Shown here in pieces: positions 1-8,618 of a DNA stretch of 64,000 bases. This DNA is from Elusimicrobiota bacterium (GTDB lineage: Bacteria > Elusimicrobiota > Elusimicrobia > UBA1565 > UBA9628). The notes beneath the pieces were generated by a model that saw only the letters and a list, made by a program, of their open reading frames with translations, ran no database searches and had not been told where the DNA came from. The DNA is taken from contig JAGWMT010000001.1 of NCBI GenBank assembly GCA_028871595.1, forward strand, positions 1-64,000, read 5' to 3'. A program made the translations under genes and the position numbers. Position 1 is the stretch's first letter; the number at the start of each line of letters is the position of its first letter.

Positions 1-197
1 CCCATGCCGACGACGAAGCCCGTGAAGTAGGTCATCGCCCCCAGGCCCACCGAGGCGATGGCCGCCGGGCCCAGCCGGCCGACGAACAGCATGTCCACCG
101 TGCCGTACAGCACCATCCCGATCTGGGTCAGCGCGATCGGCGCGGCCAGGCGCAGGATGGAGCGGGCCTCGGGCCAGGGGAGCTCGTCAAGCCCCAT
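1..197 (-). CDS. MATE-family efflux transporter, N-terminal part
   Basis: Only the first 65 codons are in the window; the gene runs off the left edge. The translation begins MGLDELPWPEARSILRLAAP and continues into a hydrophobic helix containing the pattern ALTQIGMVLYGTVDMLFVGR, which is the typical first transmembrane helix of multidrug and toxic compound extrusion (MATE) antiporters. These use Na+ or H+ gradients to expel organic cations. The ATG at 197 lies inside the end of the upstream UPF0016 gene (11-bp overlap), so the two are probably co-transcribed and translationally coupled. Substrate cannot be inferred. Confidence 0.8.
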   Translation of the reverse strand, partial: MGLDELPWPEARSILRLAAPIALTQIGMVLYGTVDMLFVGRLGPAAIASVGLGAMTYFTGFVVGM

Positions 198-789
198 GGG
201 AGCTCAGCAGGAAATACAGGCCGACGATGGCGAACAGCACGGCCGCGACCTTGGAGAGTTTCTCGGGATGAATCCGTCCTTTCAGGTTGTGTCCCAACGC
301 CACCGCCAAAGCCGACACCGAGATCAACGCCGCCGCCGCGCCCAGGAAAATCGTCAGAGGGCGCCCGTGCTTGGCGACCAAGGCCGCCGTCGCCAATTGG
401 CTCAGGTCCCCCCATTCGGCCAGGAAAATCACCAGGAAGGACGACGTGGCGGCGTGCGTGAAGCTCGACGCGCGCCAGCCCTCCACGCCCTCGACGGGCT
501 CCTCCTCGACCTGGTTCCACATCTTCCAGGCGAAGAACAGGAACAGGACGCCGGCGCCCACCCGCACCCACTGCGGCGAGAACAGGTTCAACAGGCTGCC
601 GAACAGGACGGCGACCGCCGTCTGCACCAGGAAGGCCGCCGTCACTCCGGCGAACACCGCGACGGGGTGACGCCGCGCGGCCATCAAGGTCGTCGCGAAG
701 GCCGTTTTGTCGGGAAGCTCCGACAGGAAGATCAAACCGAACGTGGACAGGAACAGGGCCGGCTCGAAGCTTCCGCGCGCGGGGTTCAT
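187..789 (-). CDS. UPF0016/GDT1-family cation (Mn2+/Ca2+) transporter
   Basis: A 200-aa integral membrane protein with two homologous halves of three helices each, the normal size and layout of UPF0016 (GDT1/TMEM165, MneA) proteins. The family signature E-x-G-D-K/R-T/S appears twice: ELPDKTAF near residue 24 (with Pro where Gly is usual) and EWGDLSQLAT near residue 125. Family members export Mn2+ or exchange Ca2+/H+. A charged loop (EEEPVEGVEG) separates the halves. The gene lies 3 bp after a PAP2 phosphatase and overlaps the MATE gene, suggesting a three-gene membrane operon. Ion specificity is inferred from the family only. Confidence 0.85.
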   Translation of the reverse strand: MNPARGSFEPALFLSTFGLIFLSELPDKTAFATTLMAARRHPVAVFAGVTAAFLVQTAVAVLFGSLLNLFSPQWVRVGAGVLFLFFAWKMWNQVEEEPVEGVEGWRASSFTHAATSSFLVIFLAEWGDLSQLATAALVAKHGRPLTIFLGAAAALISVSALAVALGHNLKGRIHPEKLSKVAAVLFAIVGLYFLLSSHGA

Positions 790-792
790 CGG

Positions 793-1602
793 CTACTCGA
801 AGCGGTACGCGACGGCCGCTCCGGCGCCGCGCGGCAGGGGGTACGCCCGGAAGCTCCAGCGTCCGTCCTTGTCGGCGTGCGCCCGGGCCACCGACTTCGC
901 GGTGAAATAGCCCAACGCCCCGCCCACGAACACGTCCGACGCCCAATGCTGGTCGTTGTAGATGCGCGACAGGCCGGTCAGGACCGCCAACGCGTAGGCC
1001 GCCGGGGCCGCGCCCGGCACGTCGCCGTACTCCGTGGCGAAGGTCGTGGCCACGGCGAAGGCGTCCGCCGAATGCCCCGAAGGAAACGAGTAATGCGCGT
1101 TGCCCGATCCGGGCCCGTTCCAGGTCCCGCGCCCGTCGCCCACGTAGGGCCGGTCCCGCCCCGCGAGCACCTTCGTTCCCGTGACGAACAGTCCCGCGAT
1201 GGCCAGGCTTTCCACCGCGTCCAAGGACGCCCGCCGCAAACGGCGGTCACGAACCGCCTCGCCGGCCAGGTAGAACGCCCCCAGCGCCGGCACCGTGTAA
1301 AATCCGTTCCCGAAACCGCGGCCGACGTCGGCGAAGCCGTCCGCCACGCGGCTTTGATTGCGCCGCGCGGCGTGCTGGGCGGCCACGTCGGCGCCTACGT
1401 AGAGGACCCCGGCGCCGCCCACGACCGCCCCGGCCTCCAGCCAGTCGCCGCCGTCCCAATGGACCGGCGAGGCGGCGATCGTCCCCGCGTCCCGCGCGAC
1501 GGTTTTCACGTATTCCGTGTCGGCATGGTCCGGCGCCGCGGCCGCATGGATCGGAAGCAGCGCGGCGGACAGCAGGGCGACAAGGAGGGTCCGCCTCATC
1601 AT
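793..1602 (-). CDS. PAP2-superfamily phosphatase, secreted or membrane-facing
   Basis: 269 aa with an N-terminal signal peptide (MMRRTLLVALLSAALLPIHA). All three PAP2 phosphatase motifs are visible: K-x6-RP as KVLAGRDRP (about residue 145), PSGH as SFPSGHSADAF (about 172), and SR-x5-H-x3-D as SRIYNDQHWASD (about 217). These form the vanadium-haloperoxidase-type active site that hydrolyses lipid phosphates such as undecaprenyl pyrophosphate or phosphatidate. The active site would face the periplasm. A TAGAAT hexamer at 1611-1616 stands 8 nt before the ATG. The real substrate is unknown. Confidence 0.85.
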   Translation of the reverse strand: MMRRTLLVALLSAALLPIHAAAAPDHADTEYVKTVARDAGTIAASPVHWDGGDWLEAGAVVGGAGVLYVGADVAAQHAARRNQSRVADGFADVGRGFGNGFYTVPALGAFYLAGEAVRDRRLRRASLDAVESLAIAGLFVTGTKVLAGRDRPYVGDGRGTWNGPGSGNAHYSFPSGHSADAFAVATTFATEYGDVPGAAPAAYALAVLTGLSRIYNDQHWASDVFVGGALGYFTAKSVARAHADKDGRWSFRAYPLPRGAGAAVAYRFE

Positions 1603-1618
1603 GGAGCCCTATTCTACC

Positions 1619-2812
1619 CTATCGGAGGTTCGCCGCCAGGGCCGAGGCCAGCCCGGCGTCGGACGACGCCACGGTTTCCGCGCCGAGAAACCGCGCCAAC
1701 GACCGCAGGGCCCCGGCCGCCCCCGCCAGGGCCGAATCGTCCGGCGGCGCGGCGAAATGGACGGACCGGACCTCCAGCCGCTTCTCCTCCCGGTGATTTT
1801 TCGGATCCAGGCGGCCGATGAGGCGGCCGTCATGCAGGATGGGCAAGGAGTAATAGCCGTGCACGCGCTTGGCCGCGGGGACGTACACCTCGATCTTATA
1901 ATCGAAGCCGAACAGGGTCTTCGCGCGGCCGCGATGCCACAGCAGGGAGTCGAACGGGGAGATCAACGTCGTCCCCCGAGGCGCCGGTGGAGACGCCAGC
2001 GCGGGCAGGTCCTCGGTCAACGCGTACCAACGGCCGCTCGTCCCCTCCACGGAGATCTCCTCCGCCTCCCCGCTCCCGAGCAGGGCCTTCAGCGCCCGCC
2101 GGCGCTCCGCCGCGTCCATTTTCGGGTAGGTCAGATAACGCGACAGGTCCGCCTCCGCCGCGGCCCCCAGCGCGCGCATCGTCTTGCGCAGGTGCCACGC
2201 CGGGAACGCGCCGCGCGCAAGCGGCTCCGCCGGAGGAAGCACGCGCTCGGCCAGGTCGTAGCTTTTCTGGAAATGACGCCGCGAATGCACGGCCAGGCGT
2301 CCGCTCATCCACAGGTAATGAAGCGCGTGGTGCGCCGGCTTCCAGTCCCACCAGCCCGCCGACTTCCCCCGGGCGGCGGGACGTTCGAAATCCGACGAGG
2401 ACAGCGGGCCGCGGGCGCGGATCTCGCCCTCGACGCGGCTCAGCACGCGGGGATGCGCCTTCAGCCAGCCCGACCAGCCGGTGTGGCGGCGGCGGTAGTC
2501 CGCCATGGCCCGCGTCCACGCGGGACGGTCCTCCTCGGCGATGAGGCAGGCGGCGTGCGCCCAGTACTCGAACAGGGCGCGTCCGCCGTACACCAGGCGG
2601 TCCAGCGCGGCGCGGTCGTAGGGGCCGAAACGGCTCCACAGCGTCAATTCGTGGGCTCGGGCGACGACGTTGATCGAATCGAGCTGCAGGCCGCCGGTCC
2701 CGGCCACGAAGTTCGCCAGGCTCCGCGCGTCGAGCGCGCGGCTCATGGGCCGGTCCAACTGCTGGCGGGCCAGGAAGAGGCGGGCGGCCGCCTCCCGTGA
2801 AAACGTCCTCAC
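1619..2812 (-). CDS. YcaQ/AlkX-like winged-helix DNA glycosylase (HTH_42)
   Basis: 397 aa, the usual length of the YcaQ-type family. The N-terminal portion carries the Q-x-D motif in LQLDSINVV (about residue 40), which in E. coli YcaQ is the catalytic motif for unhooking DNA interstrand cross-links; further family blocks include RAHELTLWSRFG, ALFEYWAHAACL and the C-terminal SPFDSLLWHRGR and YKIEVYVP. The family uses tandem winged helices to bind DNA. The stop overlaps nothing downstream; upstream the gene overlaps the preceding ORF by 4 bp (ATGA), so both are likely one transcript. The specific lesion repaired is inferred from the family. Confidence 0.8.
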   Translation of the reverse strand: MRTFSREAAARLFLARQQLDRPMSRALDARSLANFVAGTGGLQLDSINVVARAHELTLWSRFGPYDRAALDRLVYGGRALFEYWAHAACLIAEEDRPAWTRAMADYRRRHTGWSGWLKAHPRVLSRVEGEIRARGPLSSSDFERPAARGKSAGWWDWKPAHHALHYLWMSGRLAVHSRRHFQKSYDLAERVLPPAEPLARGAFPAWHLRKTMRALGAAAEADLSRYLTYPKMDAAERRRALKALLGSGEAEEISVEGTSGRWYALTEDLPALASPPAPRGTTLISPFDSLLWHRGRAKTLFGFDYKIEVYVPAAKRVHGYYSLPILHDGRLIGRLDPKNHREEKRLEVRSVHFAAPPDDSALAGAAGALRSLARFLGAETVASSDAGLASALAANLR

Positions 2813-3915
2813 GGCGTCGCGGGACCGTGCGGGCGAAGCTCGAAGCGGAACGCCATGGAGTCAATCCACGGGCGGCGACCGGGCCCCTGGTTGCCCAGTT
2901 CGAGGCGGACGATGGTGAAGGTCGCGCGTTCGGCCTCCGCCTCCGCGCGCTCGTGGGCGGCGGCCGCGGCGTCGGTCTCCTTCCACGTGGCGCCGTCGGT
3001 CCACAGCACCTCGCGCAGGGCCTTGTCGGCGTCGGCCTGTTGGGACCTCTTGGCCAGGCAGCGGAACCGCCGTGTCACGCCCGGCGAGTTTCCGAAGATC
3101 GTCAAGGCGTTGGTCCCCCGGTAGGGCGCGGTGACGACCGAACAGTAATCGTTGCCGTCCTTGTCCTTGAGCTCGATGGTCCAGCCCTCGGAGAACGGTT
3201 TGAGGCGGAAGGTGCGCAGGGCGTCGACGCGCGCCTCGAAGGCCTCTCCGCGCCGGACCTCGCCCTCCACGGAAAACAGGGCGGCGGAGCGCAAGGTCAT
3301 GAGGCGCGCCCCCAGGAAGCGCCCGTCGCCGTTGAAATCGAACGCGACGTGGGCGGCGGCCAAGTCCGCGCAGGCATGGCAGACGCGCACGGGAAATTCG
3401 AAGAGAAAGCGTTGTCCGCCCCCCGGCCGTTCGACGACGTCGGGCTTGGCCGGATCAGAAGCCCAAATGGCCGCGCCCGGGGAAGTACGCCGGACGGCGG
3501 CGACGCGTTCGTCGTCCGAGAACGGCGCCAGCGGGGTCGGCGAAGAGACGTCCACCAAGGGCGGATCGCCGTTGACCAAGATGATCCCGGCGTTGGCGTT
3601 CGCGCGGAACGGGCGCAGCACCTCGGCGACGCTCACGCGTCCGCGCGGAGTGAACGCGGTCATCCAGCCGTCGTCCTCCAGCACGCGGGTGAACTCCAGA
3701 GCCTCCGCGGAGGCGCCGGAGGCCGCCATGAAGCGCAGCAGGCAGACGCGCACGTCGGGCACCGGCTGGGCGACGCAGGCGTCGCGCAGCGCCGCTTCCT
3801 GGGCCGCGGTCGGGGTCCAGACCGCGCCGGGGCCGTAGGCGGGCGGGTCCGCCACAGCGGCCGCCGGAATCAGCGCGACGGCCAGGATCAGTCCGCTCCT
3901 CATGGCTCCACTCAA
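2809..3915 (-). CDS. Secreted hypothetical protein
   Basis: 368 aa, starting with a clear signal peptide (MSGAMRSGLILAVALIPAAAVAD). No domain is recognised. The mature part has five or so cysteines, including a C-x2-C-type pair in VRVCHACADLAA, and the segment VAFDFNGDGRFLGARL, which resembles the calcium-binding-like D-x-N-x-D-G pattern seen in secreted proteins but occurs once only. It overlaps the start of the YcaQ-like gene by 4 bp. It is divergent from the serine hydrolase at 3979, with 63 bp between. Function unknown. Confidence 0.7.
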   Translation of the reverse strand: MSGAMRSGLILAVALIPAAAVADPPAYGPGAVWTPTAAQEAALRDACVAQPVPDVRVCLLRFMAASGASAEALEFTRVLEDDGWMTAFTPRGRVSVAEVLRPFRANANAGIILVNGDPPLVDVSSPTPLAPFSDDERVAAVRRTSPGAAIWASDPAKPDVVERPGGGQRFLFEFPVRVCHACADLAAAHVAFDFNGDGRFLGARLMTLRSAALFSVEGEVRRGEAFEARVDALRTFRLKPFSEGWTIELKDKDGNDYCSVVTAPYRGTNALTIFGNSPGVTRRFRCLAKRSQQADADKALREVLWTDGATWKETDAAAAAHERAEAEAERATFTIVRLELGNQGPGRRPWIDSMAFRFELRPHGPATP

Positions 3916-3978
3916 TCAAATCTCGGCCGCGAAAGGAATGACTCCCCGCCGCCGCGATTGGTATCCTGTCGTCTCCCG

Positions 3979-5322
3979 ATGAAAGTCCTGTCCGCTGTCG
4001 TCTTCATCATCGTCGTCGCGGCCTTCCGCCGCTTCCTGCGCGTCGCCGGAGTCGGCGCGGCTTACAAGGCCAAAGCGTTGTGTTCCGCGCTTTTCGTCTC
4101 GGGACTGGAATTGGACCCAAACACGGCCGACGAGGTCTCCGCCGGAGCCTATCGGCTGATGCGTTTGTTCCCGGCCCGCGTGGACCGGGACGCGAAGTCG
4201 GTCACGGCTTCTTTCTTCGGTCTGCGGGCGCGCACGGCGCGGTTCCGCCCGGGCTTGGGCGCGGCGCTGGAATTCAGACCTCTTCCGCCGGCGCCCATTT
4301 TTCCTCCGTTCCCTTCCATTGAACCGTCTCTCCCTTGGCCCGAGGGCGAAAAAGCTTCGCCGCGCCCATCATCCTCCTTGGCGCGCATTGTCGATGCGGC
4401 CTTCACCGAACCGAATCCGAAGAAGCTCCGCCGCACCCGCGCCGTCGTGATCGTCAAGGACGGCCGCCTCCTCGCGGAGCGCTATGCCCCCGGGTTCACC
4501 GCGTCCACGCCGCTCAACGGCTGGTCCATGACGAAAAGCGCGATGGGCGCCCTCATCGGAACGTTGATCGGCGCGGGCCGCCTTTCGTTGGCGGACAAGA
4601 ATCTCCTGGCCGAATGGAACGGCGACCCGCGCGCGGAAATCGCGCTGGAAGATCTCTTGCGAATGCGCGGCGGATTGCGGTTCGGCGAGGTGTACGCCGA
4701 TCCGTTGTCCGACGTGACCCGCATGCTGTTCGACGGGCCCGACGCCGGCGGCTTCGCCGCGTCCCGCCCCCTCGCCCACGCGCCGGGGTCCCATTGGCAG
4801 TACGCCAGCGGCACCTCCAACATCCTGTCGTTGATCGCGCGCCGCACGCTCGGCGAGGCGGACTATCCGTTTTGGCCGCGCCGCGCGCTGTTCGACCCGT
4901 TGGGCATGCGCTCGGCGGTGCTCGAGACCGACGCCTCGGGGACCTTCGTGGGCTCCTCCTTCTTATTCGCGACGGCGCGCGACTGGGCGCGCTTCGGCGA
5001 GCTCCACCGGCTGGACGGGGTCTGGGCGGGGCGGCGCATCCTCCCCGAAGGTTGGGTGACGCTCGTCACCACGCCCACCCCGCAGGCGCCGAACGAACGC
5101 TACGGCGCGCATTGGTGGCTGAAGCTGTCCAAGGACCTGGGCGGCGAGACCGCCGCCGCGAAGAAGCTCCCCCCGGACGCGTTCCACGCCCTCGGCCACG
5201 AAGGCCAATGCGTGAGCGTGATCCCGTCACGGGGGCTGGTTGTGGTGCGGCTGGGCCTGTCCATCGACATCACCGCCTGGGACCACGCGGCGTTCCTGGC
5301 CTGCGTCCTCGACGCGGTTTAA
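3979..5322 (+). CDS. Class C beta-lactamase-like serine hydrolase
   Basis: 447 aa from the ATG at 3979; a hydrophobic N-terminus (MKVLSAVVFIIVVAAFRR) acts as anchor or signal. The penicillin-binding/class C fold motifs are present: S-x-x-K as SMTKS near residue 183, Y-x-S/N as YASGTSN near 275, and a C-terminal GHEGQ motif in place of KTG. This pattern is typical of the widespread family of periplasmic serine hydrolases (EstB/6-aminohexanoate hydrolase-like) rather than true beta-lactamases. Longer in-frame extension upstream is antisense to the neighbouring gene and rejected. A TATCCT hexamer at 3962-3967 precedes the start. Its stop codon shares the TTAA at 5319-5322 with the convergent gene. 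Confidence 0.85.
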   Translation: MKVLSAVVFIIVVAAFRRFLRVAGVGAAYKAKALCSALFVSGLELDPNTADEVSAGAYRLMRLFPARVDRDAKSVTASFFGLRARTARFRPGLGAALEFRPLPPAPIFPPFPSIEPSLPWPEGEKASPRPSSSLARIVDAAFTEPNPKKLRRTRAVVIVKDGRLLAERYAPGFTASTPLNGWSMTKSAMGALIGTLIGAGRLSLADKNLLAEWNGDPRAEIALEDLLRMRGGLRFGEVYADPLSDVTRMLFDGPDAGGFAASRPLAHAPGSHWQYASGTSNILSLIARRTLGEADYPFWPRRALFDPLGMRSAVLETDASGTFVGSSFLFATARDWARFGELHRLDGVWAGRRILPEGWVTLVTTPTPQAPNERYGAHWWLKLSKDLGGETAAAKKLPPDAFHALGHEGQCVSVIPSRGLVVVRLGLSIDITAWDHAAFLACVLDAV

Positions 5323-5732
5323 CCTCGGAACGAAACGAAGTTGTTCTCCGTCTCGATCAGGCGCACCTCGTGGAGCATCCCCTTGGGCAGCCTCTTCTCG
5401 ATCAGCCCCCACAGCACGGCCGCGATGTTCTCCGCCGTCGGGTTCAGGTTCTTGAACGCGGGGACGTCCACGTTGAGGTTCTTGTGGTCGATGTCGTGCT
5501 CGATCACGTCGGTCATCACCTGCTTGAGCTCGGTCAGGTTGAAGACCATGCCGGTGGTCGGGTCGATGGGGCCGGCGACGGTGACCTCCAGCGTGTAATT
5601 GTGGCCGTGTCCGTTGGAATGGTTGCACTTGCCGAACACGCGGCGGTTCTCCTCGGCGCTCAGCTTGTCGCTGTGCAGGCGGTGGGCGGCCGAGAAGGTG
5701 AGGCGGCGGGTGATGAAGGCGTTTTTCTTCAT
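5319..5732 (-). CDS. queD: 6-pyruvoyl-tetrahydropterin synthase / QueD family protein
   Basis: 137 aa, normal PTPS length. Zinc ligands are seen in SAAHRLH (residues 15-20) and GHGH (41-44), with the catalytic Cys at residue 36 in [14 protein letters not shown]. That spacing, with an insertion between Cys and HGH, looks like eukaryotic-type PTPS rather than the compact E. coli QueD form. The later HDIDHKNLN and PTAENIA motifs are also family hallmarks. The protein either converts dihydroneopterin triphosphate to 6-pyruvoyl- or 6-carboxy-tetrahydropterin (queuosine or pterin pathway). The ATG overlaps the stop of the SDR gene by 4 bp. SDRs act on pterins in some pathways, which makes a pterin reductase partnership possible but unproven. 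Confidence 0.85.
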   Translation of the reverse strand: MKKNAFITRRLTFSAAHRLHSDKLSAEENRRVFGKCNHSNGHGHNYTLEVTVAGPIDPTTGMVFNLTELKQVMTDVIEHDIDHKNLNVDVPAFKNLNPTAENIAAVLWGLIEKRLPKGMLHEVRLIETENNFVSFRG

Positions 5733-6448
5733 AGATTGGTGTCCAGCGGGATGGCGGCGCCGCTCAGGAAGGCCGTGGAACCGTTGACCAGCCCCGCGAT
5801 CACGTCCGCCACGTCGCGCGGCACGGCGGCCGGCTTCAAATGCGGCGCCGCGCGCCGGAGCATGTCGGTGCGGACCGCGCCCGGCGCCACCGTGAGCGCG
5901 TCCACGCCCAACGGCTTTCCCTCCACCGCCAGCGCCTCGGTCAGGCCGCAAATCCCGAACTTGCTCACCACGTAGGCCGACATCCCCGGAAATTTCTGCG
6001 TCCCGGGCAGGCCGCCCAGGGAGCTGATGTTCACGATCACCCGCCGGCGCCCGGCGGCGGGACGGCGGAATTGACGGAAGAACTCGCGGCTGCACAGGAA
6101 CGGACCGCGGAGATTCGACGCCATGGTCAGGTCCCAGTCCGCCCGAGTCACATCCGAGAACGGAGCGCCGACGAACACCGCGGCGTTGTTGATCAGCACC
6201 TCGACGGAGCCGAACGCGCGGCGTGCCGCCGTGAAGGCGCCCTGGACGAACGTCTCGTCGGACACGTCGCCGTTCAAGGCGAGGATGCGCCGGGAACGCC
6301 CGCCCGATGCGATTCGCTTCGCCGTCGCGTCCAAAACGGACTTCGCGCGGCTCAACAGGACGACCGGATGCCCGTCGGCCGCGAACCGTTCCGCGCAGGC
6401 CGCGCCGATGCCGCGCCCGGCGCCGGTGACCAGCACCACGCGCTTCAT
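5729..6448 (-). CDS. Short-chain dehydrogenase/reductase (SDR)
   Basis: 239 aa. The NAD(P) binding motif TGAGRGIG is at residues 8-15, NNAA near 87, and the catalytic Ser and Tyr-x3-Lys in SSLGG and YVVSK near 135-155. The start at 6448 is chosen because GAGGAAC lies just before this ATG; an earlier in-frame ATG at 6478 would overlap the glycosyltransferase end. It sits 8 bp after the GT2 gene and overlaps the PTPS gene, so GT2-SDR-PTPS probably form one operon. Sepiapterin-reductase-like activity would fit the PTPS neighbour, but the sequence alone does not show it. Confidence 0.85.
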   Translation of the reverse strand: MKRVVLVTGAGRGIGAACAERFAADGHPVVLLSRAKSVLDATAKRIASGGRSRRILALNGDVSDETFVQGAFTAARRAFGSVEVLINNAAVFVGAPFSDVTRADWDLTMASNLRGPFLCSREFFRQFRRPAAGRRRVIVNISSLGGLPGTQKFPGMSAYVVSKFGICGLTEALAVEGKPLGVDALTVAPGAVRTDMLRRAAPHLKPAAVPRDVADVIAGLVNGSTAFLSGAAIPLDTNL

Positions 6449-6456
6449 GTTCCTCG

Positions 6457-7227
6457 TCACAGGAATTCGGCCTCCCAAGGGGCGATGGACGCCGGCGCCA
6501 GCCCGTGGCGGCGGTTCACTTCGCGGATCGCGCTCAAGATTTCGGGCCGGAACGACGGCGCGCCGGAATTCGCCGCGGCCAGCGACAGGTTCGCGCCGTG
6601 CAGGCGGCGATCGAAGGTCGGGACCTTGAGCACCGGGATCGCCCCCAATGCCAGCACGCGGAAATGGAAATCCGCGTCGGGCGCGGCGGCCAAGGACTCG
6701 TCATACGGCCCCGCCCGCTCGAACGCCTCCCGCCGGTAGAGGTAAAGCGATGCCGACACCGGAAAAAAATCGTCGGCGCGGTAGCGCTCCAACGTCAAAC
6801 TCAACGGAAACACCAGCTTCTCCGCCATCCGATCAAACACCGGAGCGATCACCGCGCCGCGTTCGTCGATCAGGGCGGACGGGAGGCCGCCCACGTCCAG
6901 GATTTTCGGATGATTCTCCAGATACTCCAGGCGCGCCGCCAGGCCGGAGGGGATCAGGAGGTCGTCGCCGTCCAGGAAGGTCACGAACCCTCCGCGGGAC
7001 GCCCGCACGCCGGCGTTCCGGGCGGAAGCCTCGCCCGCGTTCGCCTGGCGCACGACGCGCGCGTCCAGGCCGTCCAGCGACTCCACGCTGCCGTCGGTGG
7101 AGCCGTCGTCCGCCACCACGACCTCCAGGCCCTCGATCCCGGACTCCAGGACGCTCAGCACCGCCGGGCGTAAAAACGCGCCGGCGTTGAAAGCGGGCAC
7201 GACGACGGAGAGTCGGGGCGAGGGCAC
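6457..7227 (-). CDS. GT2-family glycosyltransferase
   Basis: 256 aa, GT-A fold. The N-terminus [13 protein letters not shown], the nucleotide-binding DDGSTDGS (about residue 40) and the metal-binding DGDD (about residue 90) are diagnostic of family 2 inverting glycosyltransferases, which transfer sugars from UDP- or GDP-sugars to polysaccharides or lipids. No transmembrane segment follows, so it is cytosolic or peripheral. Translation starts with GTG at 7227, 7 nt after a TATCAT hexamer at 7235-7240. First gene of the likely GT2-SDR-PTPS operon. Acceptor unknown. Confidence 0.85.
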   Translation of the reverse strand: MPSPRLSVVVPAFNAGAFLRPAVLSVLESGIEGLEVVVADDGSTDGSVESLDGLDARVVRQANAGEASARNAGVRASRGGFVTFLDGDDLLIPSGLAARLEYLENHPKILDVGGLPSALIDERGAVIAPVFDRMAEKLVFPLSLTLERYRADDFFPVSASLYLYRREAFERAGPYDESLAAAPDADFHFRVLALGAIPVLKVPTFDRRLHGANLSLAAANSGAPSFRPEILSAIREVNRRHGLAPASIAPWEAEFL

Positions 7228-7254
7228 CTCACGAATGATAACAGAATGCGGCGC

Positions 7255-7662
7255 TCAGCGCCGCACGCGCCAAGGACGGCCCGGGTTGTCGTCCGCGACG
7301 GCGTCCAGACCGGCCAACCGCCGGATGTCGCCGCACAAAGTGGAGGGATCGAAGGGCTTGGTGACGTAGGCGCGCGCGCCCGCGTCGAGCGCGCGCCGCG
7401 CGGTGTTCAGGTCCAATTCCCCCGTCAGCATCAGGACGATGAGCTTCGGATCGATGGAGAGCGCGTCCGTGAGCACGGTGAGGCCGTCCATCACGGGCAT
7501 GGACACGTCCAACAGCATCAGGGAGGGCTTCTCGTCGCGCACGAGGATCAGAGCCTCGGCGCCGCCCGCCGCCTCCAGGACGGTTCCCAACGGCGTCAGT
7601 ATCCCGCGCAAGACCCGACGGATATCCGCGTCGTCGTCCACGATGAGCAGCTTCGTTCCCAT
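7255..7662 (-). CDS. Single-domain response regulator (CheY-like receiver)
   Basis: 135 aa, one receiver domain and no output domain. Acidic pocket residues DDD at 9-11, phosphoacceptor Asp in LLDVSMP near 54, conserved Thr in LTGE and Lys in TKPFD complete the active site. There is a 15-residue C-terminal tail with several Arg. No histidine kinase lies nearby, so it likely receives phosphate from an orphan kinase. TACACT at 7671-7676 is 8 nt before the ATG. Confidence 0.85.
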   Translation of the reverse strand: MGTKLLIVDDDADIRRVLRGILTPLGTVLEAAGGAEALILVRDEKPSLMLLDVSMPVMDGLTVLTDALSIDPKLIVLMLTGELDLNTARRALDAGARAYVTKPFDPSTLCGDIRRLAGLDAVADDNPGRPWRVRR

Positions 7663-7755
7663 CTACGGGAAGTGTAGCTCCGGGGGACCCAAAATGAAAG
7701 GACTTTCTCTGCGAGGAGCCTTGATGCCGCCCGCGGCGGTTCGTAGAATGACGCC

Positions 7756-8409
7756 ATGACCATGCATTTGGATGACATCGAGGCGCGCGTGCTGGGCTCG
7801 CTCGTGGAGAAGTCCCTGACCACTCCGGAACAGTACCCGCTGTCCATGAACGCTCTGGTGAACGCCTGCAACCAGAGAACCAGCCGGGAGCCGGTGATGA
7901 ACCTGGACGAGGCCGCCGTCGGCCGCGGCCTCCATTCCCTGCTGGAGAAAAGCCTGGCCGGCCGCCTGCATGAGCCGGGCGCCCGGGTGCCCAAGTTCAT
8001 GCATCACATCGAGATGCTGCTGACCGGCGCCGACGCCAAGGCGATCGCCGCGATTTGCGTCCTGCTCCTGCGCGGCCCCCAGACGCCCGGGGAGATCAAG
8101 ACCCGCACCGACCGACTGTGCGAGTTCGCGAGCACCGCGGAGGTCGAGACTTTGCTCCAGGAGATGCTCCTGCGCGAGGATCCCTGGGTCGCGAAGCTCC
8201 CCCGCCAGCCCGGGCAGAAGGAGCAGCGCTACCGGCACGTGTTCTCGGGAGAAACGGCCCCGTCGGATTCCCCGCCTTCCGCCTCCTCGGCCGCCGTCGC
8301 CGCGCCAACGCCGGCCGCGCCCGACCGCCTGGCCGAGTTGGAGAAACGGGTCGAGGCCCTGGAAGCCTTGGTCCGGAATCTGACGGCGAAACCGCCCGAA
8401 GCCGCCTAG
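7756..8409 (+). CDS. yceH: UPF0502 family protein YceH (DUF480)
   Basis: 217 aa. The opening LDDIEARVLGSLVEKSLTTP followed by YPLSMNALVNACNQ, then RGPQTPGEIKTRTDRL and LPRQPGQKEQRYRHVF, is the characteristic YceH sequence: two winged-helix domains of the DUF480 family. The C-terminus ends in a Pro/Ala-rich linker and a short coiled coil (ELEKRVEALEALVRNL), also family-typical. Molecular role is not firmly established. TAGAAT at 7744-7749 lies 6 nt upstream of the ATG. It is convergent with, and its stop overlaps, the shrunken aldo/keto reductase. Confidence 0.9.
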   Translation: MTMHLDDIEARVLGSLVEKSLTTPEQYPLSMNALVNACNQRTSREPVMNLDEAAVGRGLHSLLEKSLAGRLHEPGARVPKFMHHIEMLLTGADAKAIAAICVLLLRGPQTPGEIKTRTDRLCEFASTAEVETLLQEMLLREDPWVAKLPRQPGQKEQRYRHVFSGETAPSDSPPSASSAAVAAPTPAAPDRLAELEKRVEALEALVRNLTAKPPEAA

Positions 8410-8552
8410 GCCAGGGCCGCGGCGTTTTCCGCGACCTGCGCGGGCTTCGTCGCCCCGATGATCGCCGAGGACCCCTCCGGACGGCGCAGCACCCAGGCGA
8501 GCGCCAGTTTCGGCAAGGTCAGCCCGCTCGCGCCCAGCTTTCGGTAGTTCAT
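8406..8552 (-). pseudogene. Internally deleted aldo/keto reductase (48 aa remnant)
   Basis: The 48 codons read as the first dozen residues of an aldo/keto reductase (MNYRKLGASGLT) joined directly to its C-terminal region (LALAWVLRRPEGSSAIIGAT, then KPAQVAENAAAL). Family members are normally about 310-330 aa, so roughly 270 codons, including the catalytic Tyr, Asp, Lys and His, are missing while the frame is kept. A strong AAAGGAGG sits just before the ATG. The product cannot be an active reductase. Either a deletion pseudogene or a very small residual protein. Confidence 0.75.
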
Positions 8553-8618
8553 GCCTCCTTTCTATCGAATCGCTCCTGGGTCTGGCGCGGGACCGCGCCC
8601 GCGGCTATGCTTGCGGTC

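Noticed and set aside
58..1821. 587-aa rightward open frame
   Set aside because: Antisense to UPF0016 and PAP2 genes; composition is Arg/Gly/Pro-rich shadow sequence typical of high-GC DNA.
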